In this document: positions 1-8,534 of the stretch, piece after piece
Position numbering within the stretch: the stretch's first letter is position 1
Layout: each line of letters starts with the position of its first letter
Source of the DNA: a virus
Length of the DNA stretch: 64,000 nucleotides
IMG/VR virus record: IMGVR_UViG_3300044635_000318
Location: 1 to 64,000 of that record
Reading direction: 5' to 3' (one strand)
Notes under the pieces: generated by a model
Seen by the model: the letters and a program-made list of their open reading frames with translations, nothing else
Databases searched by the model: none
What the model was told of the DNA's origin: nothing
Translations under genes and position numbers: made by a program

Positions 1-2
1 AT

Positions 3-677
3 ATTACTGAGGATTTATTCCGCAAATTCTCACAATTTGAGCAGCGTGAACTCCAGGGCTTACTGGACTATTCTAAAGAAGCTTGGATATCAGGTAAGAA
101 AGCCGCGTTTATAATGCCAGATACTACGATGCAATTCGTAGATATTGACACATTAGGACATATGGAATCTGAGTATGGAATCTTTGTATCAGATGCAGGA
201 AAGGATTTGTCTAATCTTGAACAAGCTAGACAATTGTCTCAAGCAATGGTTCAAAACGGAATGCCAGCATCTGCAGTATTTGAACTGTTTGATACTGAAA
301 GCTTTACTCAGCTTAAGGATAAAATTAGACAAGCTGAAAAAGCTCAACAAGAGTTACAGCAAGCTCAACAACAAGCTGAATCTGAGATGAAGCAACAAGA
401 GATACAATCTAATGCTCAGATGAAACAACTTGAGCTTCAAGATAAAGACAAAGATCGTCAGACTAAGATTGAAATTGCCCTCATTCAAGCTGAAGCAGCT
501 GATCAAACCAATAGACTTAACATCGATCTTGAAAAGATTGCTCAAGAGTATATGTTCAAAGAACGAGAGTTAAGTATCAAAGAAAAAGAAGTTGATCAAA
601 AGCAAGAGCTTCAAGATAAAGCTGATAATACAAAGCTTCAGTTAGAGGATAAGAAACAAGCTAAAGCACCTAAGTAA
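3..677 (+). CDS. Portal protein, C-terminal part (5' end outside window)
   Basis: The reading frame is open from base 3 without a start, so this is the 3' end of a longer gene; the ATG at 114 is internal. The visible 224 residues begin with a compact segment and then form a very long Gln/Lys/Glu-rich coiled coil (roughly the last 120 residues) with a basic tail. crAss-like portals end in such an extended helical tail, and the position just upstream of lysozyme-like, scaffold and capsid genes fits a portal, the dodecameric ring through which DNA enters and leaves the head. The stop overlaps the next ATG by one base (TAATG), suggesting translational coupling. The portal core lies outside the window, so the name rests on context and the coiled coil. 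Confidence 0.7.
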   Translation: MTEDLFRKFSQFEQRELQGLLDYSKEAWISGKKAAFIMPDTTMQFVDIDTLGHMESEYGIFVSDAGKDLSNLEQARQLSQAMVQNGMPASAVFELFDTESFTQLKDKIRQAEKAQQELQQAQQQAESEMKQQEIQSNAQMKQLELQDKDKDRQTKIEIALIQAEAADQTNRLNIDLEKIAQEYMFKERELSIKEKEVDQKQELQDKADNTKLQLEDKKQAKAPK

Positions 678-1738
678 TGTTAGATAACGCTACTCGTAGA
701 CAGTTATTAGAACGTCATAAGTCTTCAGCTTTTCCTGGGTCTATCATTGATGTTTATAATGCACACAATCAAGGGATAGACTTGATATCACAATTTGAGA
801 TGTCAAATGCACAAGTAGCCAACACTCCTCAACAACAACAAGAAGGATTACGCCCATTTCATCAGCAAGGGCAGACTGATCAAAGTATGGTATTCCCTAA
901 TGTCCCTGCAAACACAAGCTTTAATACTGTAGGGATGAAAGCCCCTATTAATATTAAGAAGATTGATAATCAAGGGAACTTAGTTAAGTCTTATGAGAAT
1001 GTCCCTCCTGGGATTCATAATCTCCCCACAGGTCCTGTTGGGGGTACAGTAATTGAAACCCCAGCTAATATGCAATCAGGAGGAGTAAGAAAGTATCAGT
1101 CTGGAGCCAAAATAGATCCATTCTCCCCAAGAGCTATTGCTCAACAGATGGCAGATAGGTTTGGGGGAACAGCAGATACTTATCTTGCATTAGGTGATAC
1201 AGTTGCGTACCACGAAAGTGCTCATACGATGAACCCTAAAATGAGGCAACATGAAGGGGGACCTGGAAGAGGGGCGTTTCAAATAGAACCTGCATCTATG
1301 GAAAGGTTGCAGAATAGAGTTAAGGCATATGCTAATCAACATGGTTATCCAGTTCCAAGATGGATAAATGTTCCTAACAATGACGCTAGAAACTTGACAT
1401 TAGATCAACAGATGTCATTGTTTTTATTAGACATGGCAGCATCTAGTGGTACTAATATGAAAGCATATGCTGAAGGAAGATCTAGTACTCAAGAGCAATG
1501 GTTAAAGGGGTGGAAAAGAAAACCTTCCCCTGATGGATTAGATTATCAAAGATTTAGAACAAGTGCTGATAAAGCTAAAGTGCAAGGAATTCCTAATGCA
1601 TCTGCAATGCCCTCAAATATTCCCCTTAGAATAACAACTAGAGCATCAGCAGCTCCTAAACCAGCAGCCCGAGGAGTAATACAATATGACCCATCTAAAT
1701 TAACTCTTGGGAGTATCATACCGCAATTCCCGCAATAA
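677..1738 (+). CDS. Virion-associated lysozyme/transglycosylase-like protein
   Basis: 353 residues. The N-terminal 130 residues are low-complexity and Gln/Pro/Asn-rich. A short GGVRKYQSGA peptide (135-144) follows, then a globular domain with HES (E180 is a candidate catalytic Glu) and GPGRGAFQIEP, which resembles the GPxRGxxQ motif of lysozyme and lytic-transglycosylase folds. It probably cuts peptidoglycan, either for local wall penetration during infection or for lysis. Its place between portal and scaffold favours a virion enzyme. The KYQ peptide recurs in two other virion-module proteins. The C-terminal 60 residues look like a linker. The fold assignment is by motif only; a non-enzymatic structural role is possible. 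Confidence 0.55.
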   Translation: MLDNATRRQLLERHKSSAFPGSIIDVYNAHNQGIDLISQFEMSNAQVANTPQQQQEGLRPFHQQGQTDQSMVFPNVPANTSFNTVGMKAPINIKKIDNQGNLVKSYENVPPGIHNLPTGPVGGTVIETPANMQSGGVRKYQSGAKIDPFSPRAIAQQMADRFGGTADTYLALGDTVAYHESAHTMNPKMRQHEGGPGRGAFQIEPASMERLQNRVKAYANQHGYPVPRWINVPNNDARNLTLDQQMSLFLLDMAASSGTNMKAYAEGRSSTQEQWLKGWKRKPSPDGLDYQRFRTSADKAKVQGIPNASAMPSNIPLRITTRASAAPKPAARGVIQYDPSKLTLGSIIPQFPQ

Positions 1739-1766
1739 AGTGCCATATTATAACAAGCTTAAAAGC

Positions 1767-1810
1767 TAACCTAAAAGGTTAATTCATATAGTAAAACCTT
1801 ATTATATTTG
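1767..1810 (+). promoter_or_regulatory. Small hairpin and Bacteroidota -7-like box before scaffold
   Basis: The 76-base gap holds a short hairpin (TAACCT 1767-1772 with AGGTTA 1776-1781) and, at 1803-1810, TATATTTG, which fits the Bacteroidota -7 consensus TAnnTTTG. No good -33 TTTG lies at the usual distance. The box ends only four bases before the ATG at 1815, so a transcript from here would be almost leaderless. This could be chance in AT-rich DNA. Confidence 0.25.
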
Positions 1811-1814
1811 TAAC

Positions 1815-2885
1815 ATGAAAAACCAACCACAAAAACTAGACTTAAGCTCAGTATCTTTTGACGACATGTTCGATGAAGGATTTGAAGCTGTAGAAGAAGT
1901 AGAAGAAGTAGAATCAGAAGAAGAGGATTCAGTTGAAGACATCGAAGATGTTGAAGATGAAGATGAATCTGACGAATTAGAAGAGAATGAGGAAGAGGAA
2001 GAAGAATCTGATGATACTGAAGAGTCAGACTTTGGGGTAGTAGGAGAAATCGCATCTACTCTGGGGATTGAACTTGATGGGGAATATGAGGATTCAGTTG
2101 AAGGATTAACTGAATTTGTTAGGGATATTAGTCAACAAACCGCAGAAAACCAACTGCAAGCATTGTTTGAACAATTCCCAGATGTACAAAAGCATTTAGA
2201 TTTTGTACTTGCTGGGGGTGATTCAAATCAGTTCTTTGAAACCTATAGGAGTGGATACGATTACAATGGAATCGAGATTGCTGAAAAAGATGTGTCTCTG
2301 CAAAGAGCAGTACTTGGACAGTATCTTAAATCCAAAGGACACGATGAAGACTTTATTGATGAGACATTAGACTTGTATGAGAACAATGGGAAACTCTATG
2401 ATAAAGCTCAGCTGGCTAAAGATCATCTGTCTGAGCAACAACAAGCTCAGAGAGAACAGTTAGTTAAACAGCAGAGGCAAGAACGAGCTAGACAAGAACA
2501 AGAAACTATGCAGTTTTGGGAAAGTGTAGCAGATAAGATTGAAGATGGGAATGAGTTTGCTGGAATTAAAATCCCAGACTCACAGAAATCTAAGTTCTTT
2601 TCATATATCTCACAACCTGTAGGACCTAATGGGGAAACTCAAAGGGATATTGATTACGCACAATCCGATATGGATGTTAAGCTCGCCATTGATTACTTGA
2701 TGTACAATGGGTTTAAGCTTAATGACATTATCGACAAAAAAGCTAGAACCAAAAGTGTTCAAAACTTAAAAGAAAGAATTGTCTCGAACCAAGATAGAGT
2801 TAAAAACGTCAGACAGTATCAAAAGACTTCTCAGCGAAGATTTGAAGCAGACGATGTAGATAGCTCAGCATTCTTTGGAGGATAA
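1815..2885 (+). CDS. Capsid scaffolding-like protein
   Basis: 356 residues directly upstream of the capsid gene, the usual place for a scaffold. Residues 20-75 are extremely acidic (long Glu/Asp runs). A middle region predicted to be helical follows, then a Gln/Arg/Glu-rich coiled coil (about 205-235) and a basic C-terminal segment before a short acidic tail ending SSAFFGG. Acidic, helical proteins of this kind guide coat assembly and leave or are cleaved during maturation. No protease domain was recognised in it or beside it. Function is inferred from composition and synteny. Confidence 0.7.
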   Translation: MKNQPQKLDLSSVSFDDMFDEGFEAVEEVEEVESEEEDSVEDIEDVEDEDESDELEENEEEEEESDDTEESDFGVVGEIASTLGIELDGEYEDSVEGLTEFVRDISQQTAENQLQALFEQFPDVQKHLDFVLAGGDSNQFFETYRSGYDYNGIEIAEKDVSLQRAVLGQYLKSKGHDEDFIDETLDLYENNGKLYDKAQLAKDHLSEQQQAQREQLVKQQRQERARQEQETMQFWESVADKIEDGNEFAGIKIPDSQKSKFFSYISQPVGPNGETQRDIDYAQSDMDVKLAIDYLMYNGFKLNDIIDKKARTKSVQNLKERIVSNQDRVKNVRQYQKTSQRRFEADDVDSSAFFGG

Positions 2886-2920
2886 TAAAAACAAATAACT
2901 CAACTTAAAATTTTACTACA

Positions 2921-4360
2921 ATGGCTTTAATGCAAGTACTTAAGACTTACTACAATGACCAACAGATGACGGATACGAATTCGTTGGTTAATGCTTTGAT
3001 GGAGAAACCAGAAGAACTCTCCCCGATTATTACTCACTTGGCTGGAAGAGAAGAGAAGAAATTCCCTTTGTCTTTCTTGACTGAGGGTGTTGGAAACACC
3101 AAATCTATCGATCGGTTTGAATACGAATATCGTGTAAAAACTCACGAAGTTAATGTTCGTCCTGTTGTTGCAGGTGGAGCAGGAGACGGTGCAGGTGGAT
3201 CAATGTTCACCGTCATTTTCCCGGACAAGTGGTTCATTTTCCCGTATACCTTGGTATCTCAGTCTGGGGTATTGGCTCGTATTATGGAACAACCTGTTCC
3301 TGAAGCAGGTGGTTACAAGTACACTTTAAAACTCGTATCTCCTAATGCAGCTAATGTTCCCTCCGCAGATAGAGCAGCAGGTGCATTATGGGGTATGCTG
3401 TATGCTAACGTGGGTATTGACTTCTCACGTGGTAATGCATCTAACTGGACGGCTCCTGGCTTGGTTAGAAGCAAAATCGGTACGGTTCGTAAATCTTACC
3501 ACTTTGCTGGAAATGCGAAAGATTATGTAGCTCAGTTTACTCTCCCCATGAAGGATGGTAAAACCACAAAATTGTGGATGGACTACGAAGAGTACCGTCA
3601 CATGCTCAAGTTTAAAGAAGAGTGTGAGATGTACTACTGGTATGGAGCTAAGACTTATGATGATAACGGTGTTAACCAAATGCTCGATGAGAATGGTCAA
3701 CCAGTTATCTCTGGTCCTGGTCTGTTTGAGCAAATCATCAACAAAGACACTTACTCGAGCTTGACTCAGGCCAAGATCGAGAATGTTATCGGTGATTTGT
3801 TCTATGGTATGACTGATGCTACGGATAAGCAAGTTACCCTGTACACTGGTATCGGTGGTGCTCGTGAGTTTGATAAGGCGTTGCGTAACTACTACGCTAA
3901 TGCAACTGCAGGTGGTGGAACTTCTAATTACCTCCAAACTACTGAGGCTAAGTTCATCACTGGTAGCGGTCGTAACCTCGGAATTACGGGTTACTTCACG
4001 TCGTATGATCATATCGATGGACATCGTGTAAATGTAGTTAAAGTTCCTCTGTTTGATCACGGTCCAGTTGCTCAAGCTTCTAAGAAGCACCCTGAGTCTG
4101 GTTTGCCATTGGAATCTTACAGAATGGTGTTCGTTGACCAGTCTTCTTATGATGGAGAAAACAACCTCCAGATGATTAACAAGAAGGGTCGTGAGATGTT
4201 GCGTTGGGCAGTAGCTGGTTCTGTAGTTCCCAAAGGGTTCTCTGAAACCGATACGAGAGCGTCCGACATTGACGGTGCATCTGTACACATGTTGAAAACA
4301 GCTGGTATCTTGCTCCGCAGGTTCGATACTTCGCTCGATCTGCAGTGTGTAGCATCGTAA
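2921..4360 (+). CDS. Major capsid protein (HK97-fold type, crAss-like)
   Basis: 479 residues, the size expected of crAss-like coat proteins, placed after the scaffold-like gene and before ring/adaptor-like genes. The protein is soluble, mixed alpha/beta, with no low-complexity stretch, and is closed by a strong terminator at 4379. Codon choice differs from its neighbours: Arg is mostly CGT and Gly mostly GGT, where flanking genes prefer AGA and GGA/GGG. This is the pattern expected of the most highly translated structural gene. The start ATG follows an A/T-rich leader (TTTTACTACA). Identification rests on synteny, length, codon bias and overall resemblance. Confidence 0.85.
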   Translation: MALMQVLKTYYNDQQMTDTNSLVNALMEKPEELSPIITHLAGREEKKFPLSFLTEGVGNTKSIDRFEYEYRVKTHEVNVRPVVAGGAGDGAGGSMFTVIFPDKWFIFPYTLVSQSGVLARIMEQPVPEAGGYKYTLKLVSPNAANVPSADRAAGALWGMLYANVGIDFSRGNASNWTAPGLVRSKIGTVRKSYHFAGNAKDYVAQFTLPMKDGKTTKLWMDYEEYRHMLKFKEECEMYYWYGAKTYDDNGVNQMLDENGQPVISGPGLFEQIINKDTYSSLTQAKIENVIGDLFYGMTDATDKQVTLYTGIGGAREFDKALRNYYANATAGGGTSNYLQTTEAKFITGSGRNLGITGYFTSYDHIDGHRVNVVKVPLFDHGPVAQASKKHPESGLPLESYRMVFVDQSSYDGENNLQMINKKGREMLRWAVAGSVVPKGFSETDTRASDIDGASVHMLKTAGILLRRFDTSLDLQCVAS

Positions 4361-4378
4361 TTTGTGTTTGGTTTGCAC

Positions 4379-4410
4379 GGGGGGCCTGGGAACGCTTGGG
4401 CCCCCCTTTA
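4379..4410 (+). terminator. Rho-independent terminator after capsid gene
   Basis: GGGGGGCC (4379-4386) pairs perfectly with GGCCCCCC (4399-4406) around a 12-base loop and is followed by TTTA. The stem is very GC-rich for this AT-rich sequence. It lies 19 bases after the capsid stop and would end or attenuate the capsid transcript. The U-run is short. Confidence 0.8.
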
Positions 4411-4424
4411 TCATAAACTTATTA

Positions 4425-4480
4425 AGTTATTCTTTACCTTAAAAGAACAGCTTAGTTATTCTTTCTAAACTTAAAAGAAC
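4425..4480 (+). repeat. Imperfect tandem direct repeat between capsid terminator and next gene
   Basis: Two copies sit in tandem at 4425-4448 and 4454-4480. Both begin AGTTATTCTTT and end CTTAAAAGAAC, with 5 and 8 bases between these arms. Each copy is also a partial inverted repeat (GTTATTCTTT against AAAAGAAC). The second copy ends 7 bases before the next ATG. Such paired sites just after a terminator could be a protein-binding site, promoter element or RNA processing site; function unknown. Confidence 0.6.
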
Positions 4481-4487
4481 AATCAAA

Positions 4488-5297
4488 ATGAAAAAGATTA
4501 TTGTCCGAAGAAAAGAAGTGCTTAACCATCTCCCTAAAGAGATTAGAGCTGGTGCTAAAATAAACATTGGTTCAATCTATGTAGGAAGACAACCCCTAAA
4601 AGGTATTGAAGGTGAAGAAGCTCATCGATTTATGTCTAGAATTCTTAATGTTCCTCCAGGACACGAACAGTGGCCAAAAGAAGAAAGAGATTTTTGGGCT
4701 AGTATGACTGTCAAAGTTCCATTTGAAGGAAAGGAATTAGACATTACAGTTGATGAGAGTGGGGAACCACACAATGTTCTTGATTATGTAACCTACAAGT
4801 GGTTGATGAGGCATCGACAAGTAGCTAAAACAAAAGAAGAAATGGATAATGATGAGCAGAAGAAATTCTACATCTATGATCCAGAGCTTGACTTGATGAA
4901 GAAGAATGCAGAAGTTAAAGTTAAGAAAGAAGCTGATAAAGAGTTTATCAAAATCTCTTCTGACTATGCAACTATGAGACGTGTTCTTCGTGTATTAGCT
5001 AAAGGTTCTAGACCAGATTCTTTGCAGGACATGCAAGTTGAAAATCAACTGTACGATATTAAAAACAGTTCCCCAGAACGATTCTTAAAGATTGTACTTG
5101 ATAAACACTTAGAGACGAGAGCAGAGATTGAAGAATTGCTGGAATACAGCGTATTGAATCAGATTGGGAATCAAATTATGTATGGAGATGAGATTATTGG
5201 GGAAACAGTCCAAGAAGCTATTCTCTATATGAATAACAAAAAGAACTCAGGGCAAGTAATTGCTATGAGGGCACAACTAAAAGAAGTTAAAGTCTAA
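4488..5297 (+). CDS. Conserved virion-module protein of unknown function
   Basis: 269 residues, basic N-terminus (MKKIIVRRKEV), a compact first half, a Lys/Glu-rich helical middle (about 125-165) and a helical C-terminal half. No catalytic motif or membrane segment is visible. It follows the capsid terminator and the tandem repeats, and its stop overlaps the next ATG (TAATG), so it is probably co-translated with the downstream adaptor-like protein. In crAss-like genomes this position holds conserved virion or assembly proteins. I do not recognise the family. Confidence 0.7.
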   Translation: MKKIIVRRKEVLNHLPKEIRAGAKINIGSIYVGRQPLKGIEGEEAHRFMSRILNVPPGHEQWPKEERDFWASMTVKVPFEGKELDITVDESGEPHNVLDYVTYKWLMRHRQVAKTKEEMDNDEQKKFYIYDPELDLMKKNAEVKVKKEADKEFIKISSDYATMRRVLRVLAKGSRPDSLQDMQVENQLYDIKNSSPERFLKIVLDKHLETRAEIEELLEYSVLNQIGNQIMYGDEIIGETVQEAILYMNNKKNSGQVIAMRAQLKEVKV

Positions 5298-6394
5298 TGA
5301 CAATACAGGAGATGCATATTGCGGTCAACTTGGGGGTGCAGAAAATTGCATCTTTCCAAGTTGACAATCTCTTACCGCAAGAGATTGATTATGAACTGAA
5401 CAGAGCTATGGATCGGTTCATTAAGCAACGATATGCTCCTATGGGTAATAAATACGGGTCTGGGTTTGAACAATCACAGAAACGTATTGATGACTTAAGA
5501 AACTTAGTTGTAGACTCGAAACTTGAAAGTTTTTATCTAGGGGATACGGTAGGGAATGGGGGTGAGTACTTTATTGATCGTGCTATTCTCCCCAAAGACT
5601 ATTTATTTTACATCAGTTCCTACTTACAGATAGGACATAAGTGTGGGAAGGTTCTTATTCCTGGAATAGATGTTATCTATTTAACTAGAACCAGATATTA
5701 TATCTCCATTCCCTTATCCCCTCCTAGTCCAGGATATGTACTTACACGAATAGAAGTAAACAATACTGGAGCTACAATTATCTCATCAAACACTGAATTA
5801 ACGTTTGATGAATTAATGAACCAGAATAACTACAATTCAAATTACTATCCTGTAGATTCAGTTGAAGAGTATCAGTTTTATCCAACAGATAGTTTTCATC
5901 AAACCCCAAGTGTTAATGGGAATCAACTTGTTTTAGGAAATATTAATGTGATACCTGAATTAAAAGTTACTTGGGCACTAGGAGAGACTAATGCTTATTT
6001 GTACTATAATCAAAGTAATCCTTCAATCGTAACAGATAGAATATTACTTGATCCTGGAATTCAGACCTCAAAAGTGTCTTTAAGTTATGTTCAACATGAC
6101 GACATATTCGATGTTTTAGTTGATCCGTTTAACACAACTAAAAGATCAGGCCCTAAGTTTACGATTCAAGAAAATTTTATTGATACGTATACAGATAACA
6201 CTTTTATTAGTAACTTTGTATACCTAAAATATATTCGTAGACCTAGTAGAATTAATATAATTGCTGGTGTTGGATGCGAGTTAGCAGAACACACTCATCA
6301 AGAAATTGTTGAGATAGCAGTTAAAAGCATACTTGGGAATATTGAAGATCCTAGGTATAATACACAATCTAGGGAAGTCCTAGAAAGTGAGTAA
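5297..6394 (+). CDS. Ring/head-tail adaptor-like protein
   Basis: 365 residues. The N-terminal helical region (MTIQEMHIAVNLGVQKI..., about 1-75) is followed by beta-rich sequence and a short helical C-terminus containing GCELAEHTHQEIVEIAVK. A helical beginning followed by a beta domain resembles the ring proteins stacked under the portal in crAss-like virions, which connect head to tail. It overlaps the preceding stop and lies between two morphogenesis genes. The exact ring number cannot be assigned by eye. Confidence 0.5.
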   Translation: MTIQEMHIAVNLGVQKIASFQVDNLLPQEIDYELNRAMDRFIKQRYAPMGNKYGSGFEQSQKRIDDLRNLVVDSKLESFYLGDTVGNGGEYFIDRAILPKDYLFYISSYLQIGHKCGKVLIPGIDVIYLTRTRYYISIPLSPPSPGYVLTRIEVNNTGATIISSNTELTFDELMNQNNYNSNYYPVDSVEEYQFYPTDSFHQTPSVNGNQLVLGNINVIPELKVTWALGETNAYLYYNQSNPSIVTDRILLDPGIQTSKVSLSYVQHDDIFDVLVDPFNTTKRSGPKFTIQENFIDTYTDNTFISNFVYLKYIRRPSRINIIAGVGCELAEHTHQEIVEIAVKSILGNIEDPRYNTQSREVLESE

Positions 6395-6429
6395 TTTTTC
6401 TTATGTTTAATCCCTAAAAATTAATTAAA

Positions 6430-7515
6430 ATGGGAACTAACTTATCACAGGTGTTTATATCTAACACCGATGTCTTAGAAAGTGGTAGCACTTTCAATGG
6501 AGCCGCAGCTACTCCAGAAATTGGAGTTTGGGATTTAAATGGAGCAGCTTATGTAACTACTAAATTATACGCTACTACTTTTGCTGAGAGTGACACTGCT
6601 ACAGCAGTAACAGCTACCGTAGCTGCAAATCCTCTTTGGTTATACAAGAAATTGCAATTTGTTCAAGGTACTGGGGGAAATCCTATTGCTACTCCGATTA
6701 TCAATACTGCTAACATTAAGCGTATTAAGTATGATCCTTATACTGTTTCTGCAGGCCACAAACAAGTTTTAACTGGAACTCCTGCAAGCAATGCTTCGCA
6801 TACAGTTAAGTTTATCTTCAGAACTACTCCGTTAGATCAGCTTAATTTTTACGATGCAAACGGAACTGGGCTTGTTGATTTGAGTGGAGATAAAAAAGTT
6901 TTCCCATTAGGAGCTTTTAATACTACTAACCACAAAGTTATTTCTGTTGAACTTCCAAAAACTGATGGTAATGCGAATTTAACAGAGTTCTGCGCATTAT
7001 TAGATGATGCAGTTGAAGCACACGTATTACTGAATAATTTAATTAAGGTATCACAAACTACTGTAGCTGATGATACATATACCGCAAGACACGCTGGTGT
7101 TGTATTTGATATGATCATTTGGAATGATACTGCAGATGCAGCTAGCGCCCTTGTTGTAACTGCTACAGGATTTGTACAAGGTGTTGGTAATGCTTGGCAG
7201 GTATTAGGTGATGAGATTAAGTGCAGAAGCCGTTACGGTAACTTTAACCGCATGTACCTCCCACAGAATATGCCTACATACACTAATGTTACTGCTAATG
7301 CCAATAAAGGGGCATTTTATGACAAAATCACTATTGAGTATGAGCACAACTGGCCTACTTCTACGGGTATTGCTCCTGCTGGAACTTTAAATCAAGTTGT
7401 TTTGTACTTTACAGATTCTGACTTTACTGCTCCTGTAGTAGGAGATGCTGGAGATGCAACTTACGATAATGTATTTAACCTTACCATTGCTACTGCAGCA
7501 GAGTTTAACTGGTAA
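6430..7515 (+). CDS. Abundant structural protein, probably auxiliary capsid or tail component
   Basis: 361 residues, Thr/Ala/Asn-rich and beta-rich throughout, with no charged linkers or catalytic motifs. It stands alone between a 35-base leader (AATTAATTAAAATG start context) and its own terminator at 7532. A single-gene unit bounded by a terminator suggests a product needed in large amounts, such as a decoration, tube or head-auxiliary protein. The sequence does not tell these apart. Confidence 0.55.
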   Translation: MGTNLSQVFISNTDVLESGSTFNGAAATPEIGVWDLNGAAYVTTKLYATTFAESDTATAVTATVAANPLWLYKKLQFVQGTGGNPIATPIINTANIKRIKYDPYTVSAGHKQVLTGTPASNASHTVKFIFRTTPLDQLNFYDANGTGLVDLSGDKKVFPLGAFNTTNHKVISVELPKTDGNANLTEFCALLDDAVEAHVLLNNLIKVSQTTVADDTYTARHAGVVFDMIIWNDTADAASALVVTATGFVQGVGNAWQVLGDEIKCRSRYGNFNRMYLPQNMPTYTNVTANANKGAFYDKITIEYEHNWPTSTGIAPAGTLNQVVLYFTDSDFTAPVVGDAGDATYDNVFNLTIATAAEFNW

Positions 7516-7531
7516 TTAATCTTATATAATG

Positions 7532-7562
7532 AGGGGATAGTAATTGGGCTATCCCCTTATTA
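7532..7562 (+). terminator. Rho-independent terminator
   Basis: AGGGGATAG (7532-7540) pairs perfectly with CTATCCCCT (7549-7557) around an 8-base loop, followed by TATTATAATT. It lies 16 bases after the stop of the upstream structural gene. Confidence 0.75.
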
Positions 7563-7577
7563 TAATTCTATACTACT

Positions 7578-8135
7578 ATGCCTATAACTAACTCAGATAT
7601 CCTCCCAAAAGTTCTCAATATCAATGAGACTTGTAACTCTATTGCTATCAATATTACTGAGTTTACTGGAAATTTTACTCCAGTAAGTGGGAATTATCTA
7701 GAGTTCAAGCATACATATGATGAGAATCATAGATACTATACATTGCAGGCAGGTGATATTACTGCTGGGGGAGATATTATAACAATCATTGAGCAAACTG
7801 ATTTAGTTACAATGTTTGCTAATGGAGTGTTAGAAGGATTAGTTACTGTTAAAGTTAAAACTAGTGCTACCACAACCGCTACTGCACATGCTACACATCA
7901 TACTATTGCCCCATGCAAGATTAACTGCTGTATTGCAAAACTTGCGCAATCTGGATTGGAATGTGATTGCAATTGTGGGAAATGTGCTGACGATTTAATG
8001 AGGGCCCAAAAAGCATTCTTGATGCTTAAAGGAGCTTACTATACAGCTGAGAATAAAAAAGATGCAGTTAATGCAGAAAAGCTTTATTTAAAAGCTGCAC
8101 AATTGTGTGAAGAAGTATGCGCCTGTGGGTGCTAA
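7578..8135 (+). CDS. Virion-module protein with Cys-rich C-terminal half
   Basis: 185 residues. The first 115 look like a beta domain. The rest holds clustered cysteines (CKINCC, CDCNCGKC and a terminal CACGC) around an amphipathic helical hairpin (about residues 145-175). Eleven or so cysteines in 75 residues could bind zinc or an iron-sulfur cluster, or form disulfides once the virion leaves the cell. The next gene is also Cys-containing and begins 12 bases later. I do not recognise the family. Confidence 0.65.
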   Translation: MPITNSDILPKVLNINETCNSIAINITEFTGNFTPVSGNYLEFKHTYDENHRYYTLQAGDITAGGDIITIIEQTDLVTMFANGVLEGLVTVKVKTSATTTATAHATHHTIAPCKINCCIAKLAQSGLECDCNCGKCADDLMRAQKAFLMLKGAYYTAENKKDAVNAEKLYLKAAQLCEEVCACGC

Positions 8136-8147
8136 ATACTTACTACT

Positions 8148-8534
8148 ATGGAATTGATAAGCACTAATACAGAGTTTAAACAATACTTAGAAAGTATTAA
8201 ACTATGCTTATCTACTAAAGATATTACCCTGTATGCTAAGATTACAGGGGGAGTAGATTGTTCTACGCTAGAGAATTTAAAAGCAGAATTAGCACTCTAT
8301 GTACTCAGGAATGCTGGGTTAGAGTGTTTAGAAGATACAATCCCCGATGGGGATTTGTCGTATCTAGAAAGATTTAAGCAGTATTTAGATCAATACTGTT
8401 TAGATTGCACCCCATTAACTGTAACCAAATTAACAGTTCAAGAAGGACAAGGTCGTCCTGCAGCCGCATTATTATTAGAAAATGGGGAAGATATTGGGAC
8501 AGAGAATGATGGCATCATAATTCAAGAATCATAA
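8148..8534 (+). CDS. Small Cys-containing virion-module protein
   Basis: 128 residues, predicted helical in the first 90, then a short beta-like tail. Cysteines at KLCLS, GVDCST, LECLED and YCLDC echo the Cys-rich upstream protein, so the two may share a partner or metal. The final A of its TAA stop is also the A of the next gene's ATG, coupling it to the fibre protein. It could be an assembly factor or attachment subunit; the sequence does not settle this. Confidence 0.6.
   Translation: MELISTNTEFKQYLESIKLCLSTKDITLYAKITGGVDCSTLENLKAELALYVLRNAGLECLEDTIPDGDLSYLERFKQYLDQYCLDCTPLTVTKLTVQEGQGRPAAALLLENGEDIGTENDGIIIQES

Noticed and set aside
3425-4414. Long open frame of 329 codons antisense to the capsid gene
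   Set aside because: It lies wholly opposite the well-supported capsid gene and its terminator; the codon bias of the capsid gene naturally opens this frame, and the predicted protein has no family features.
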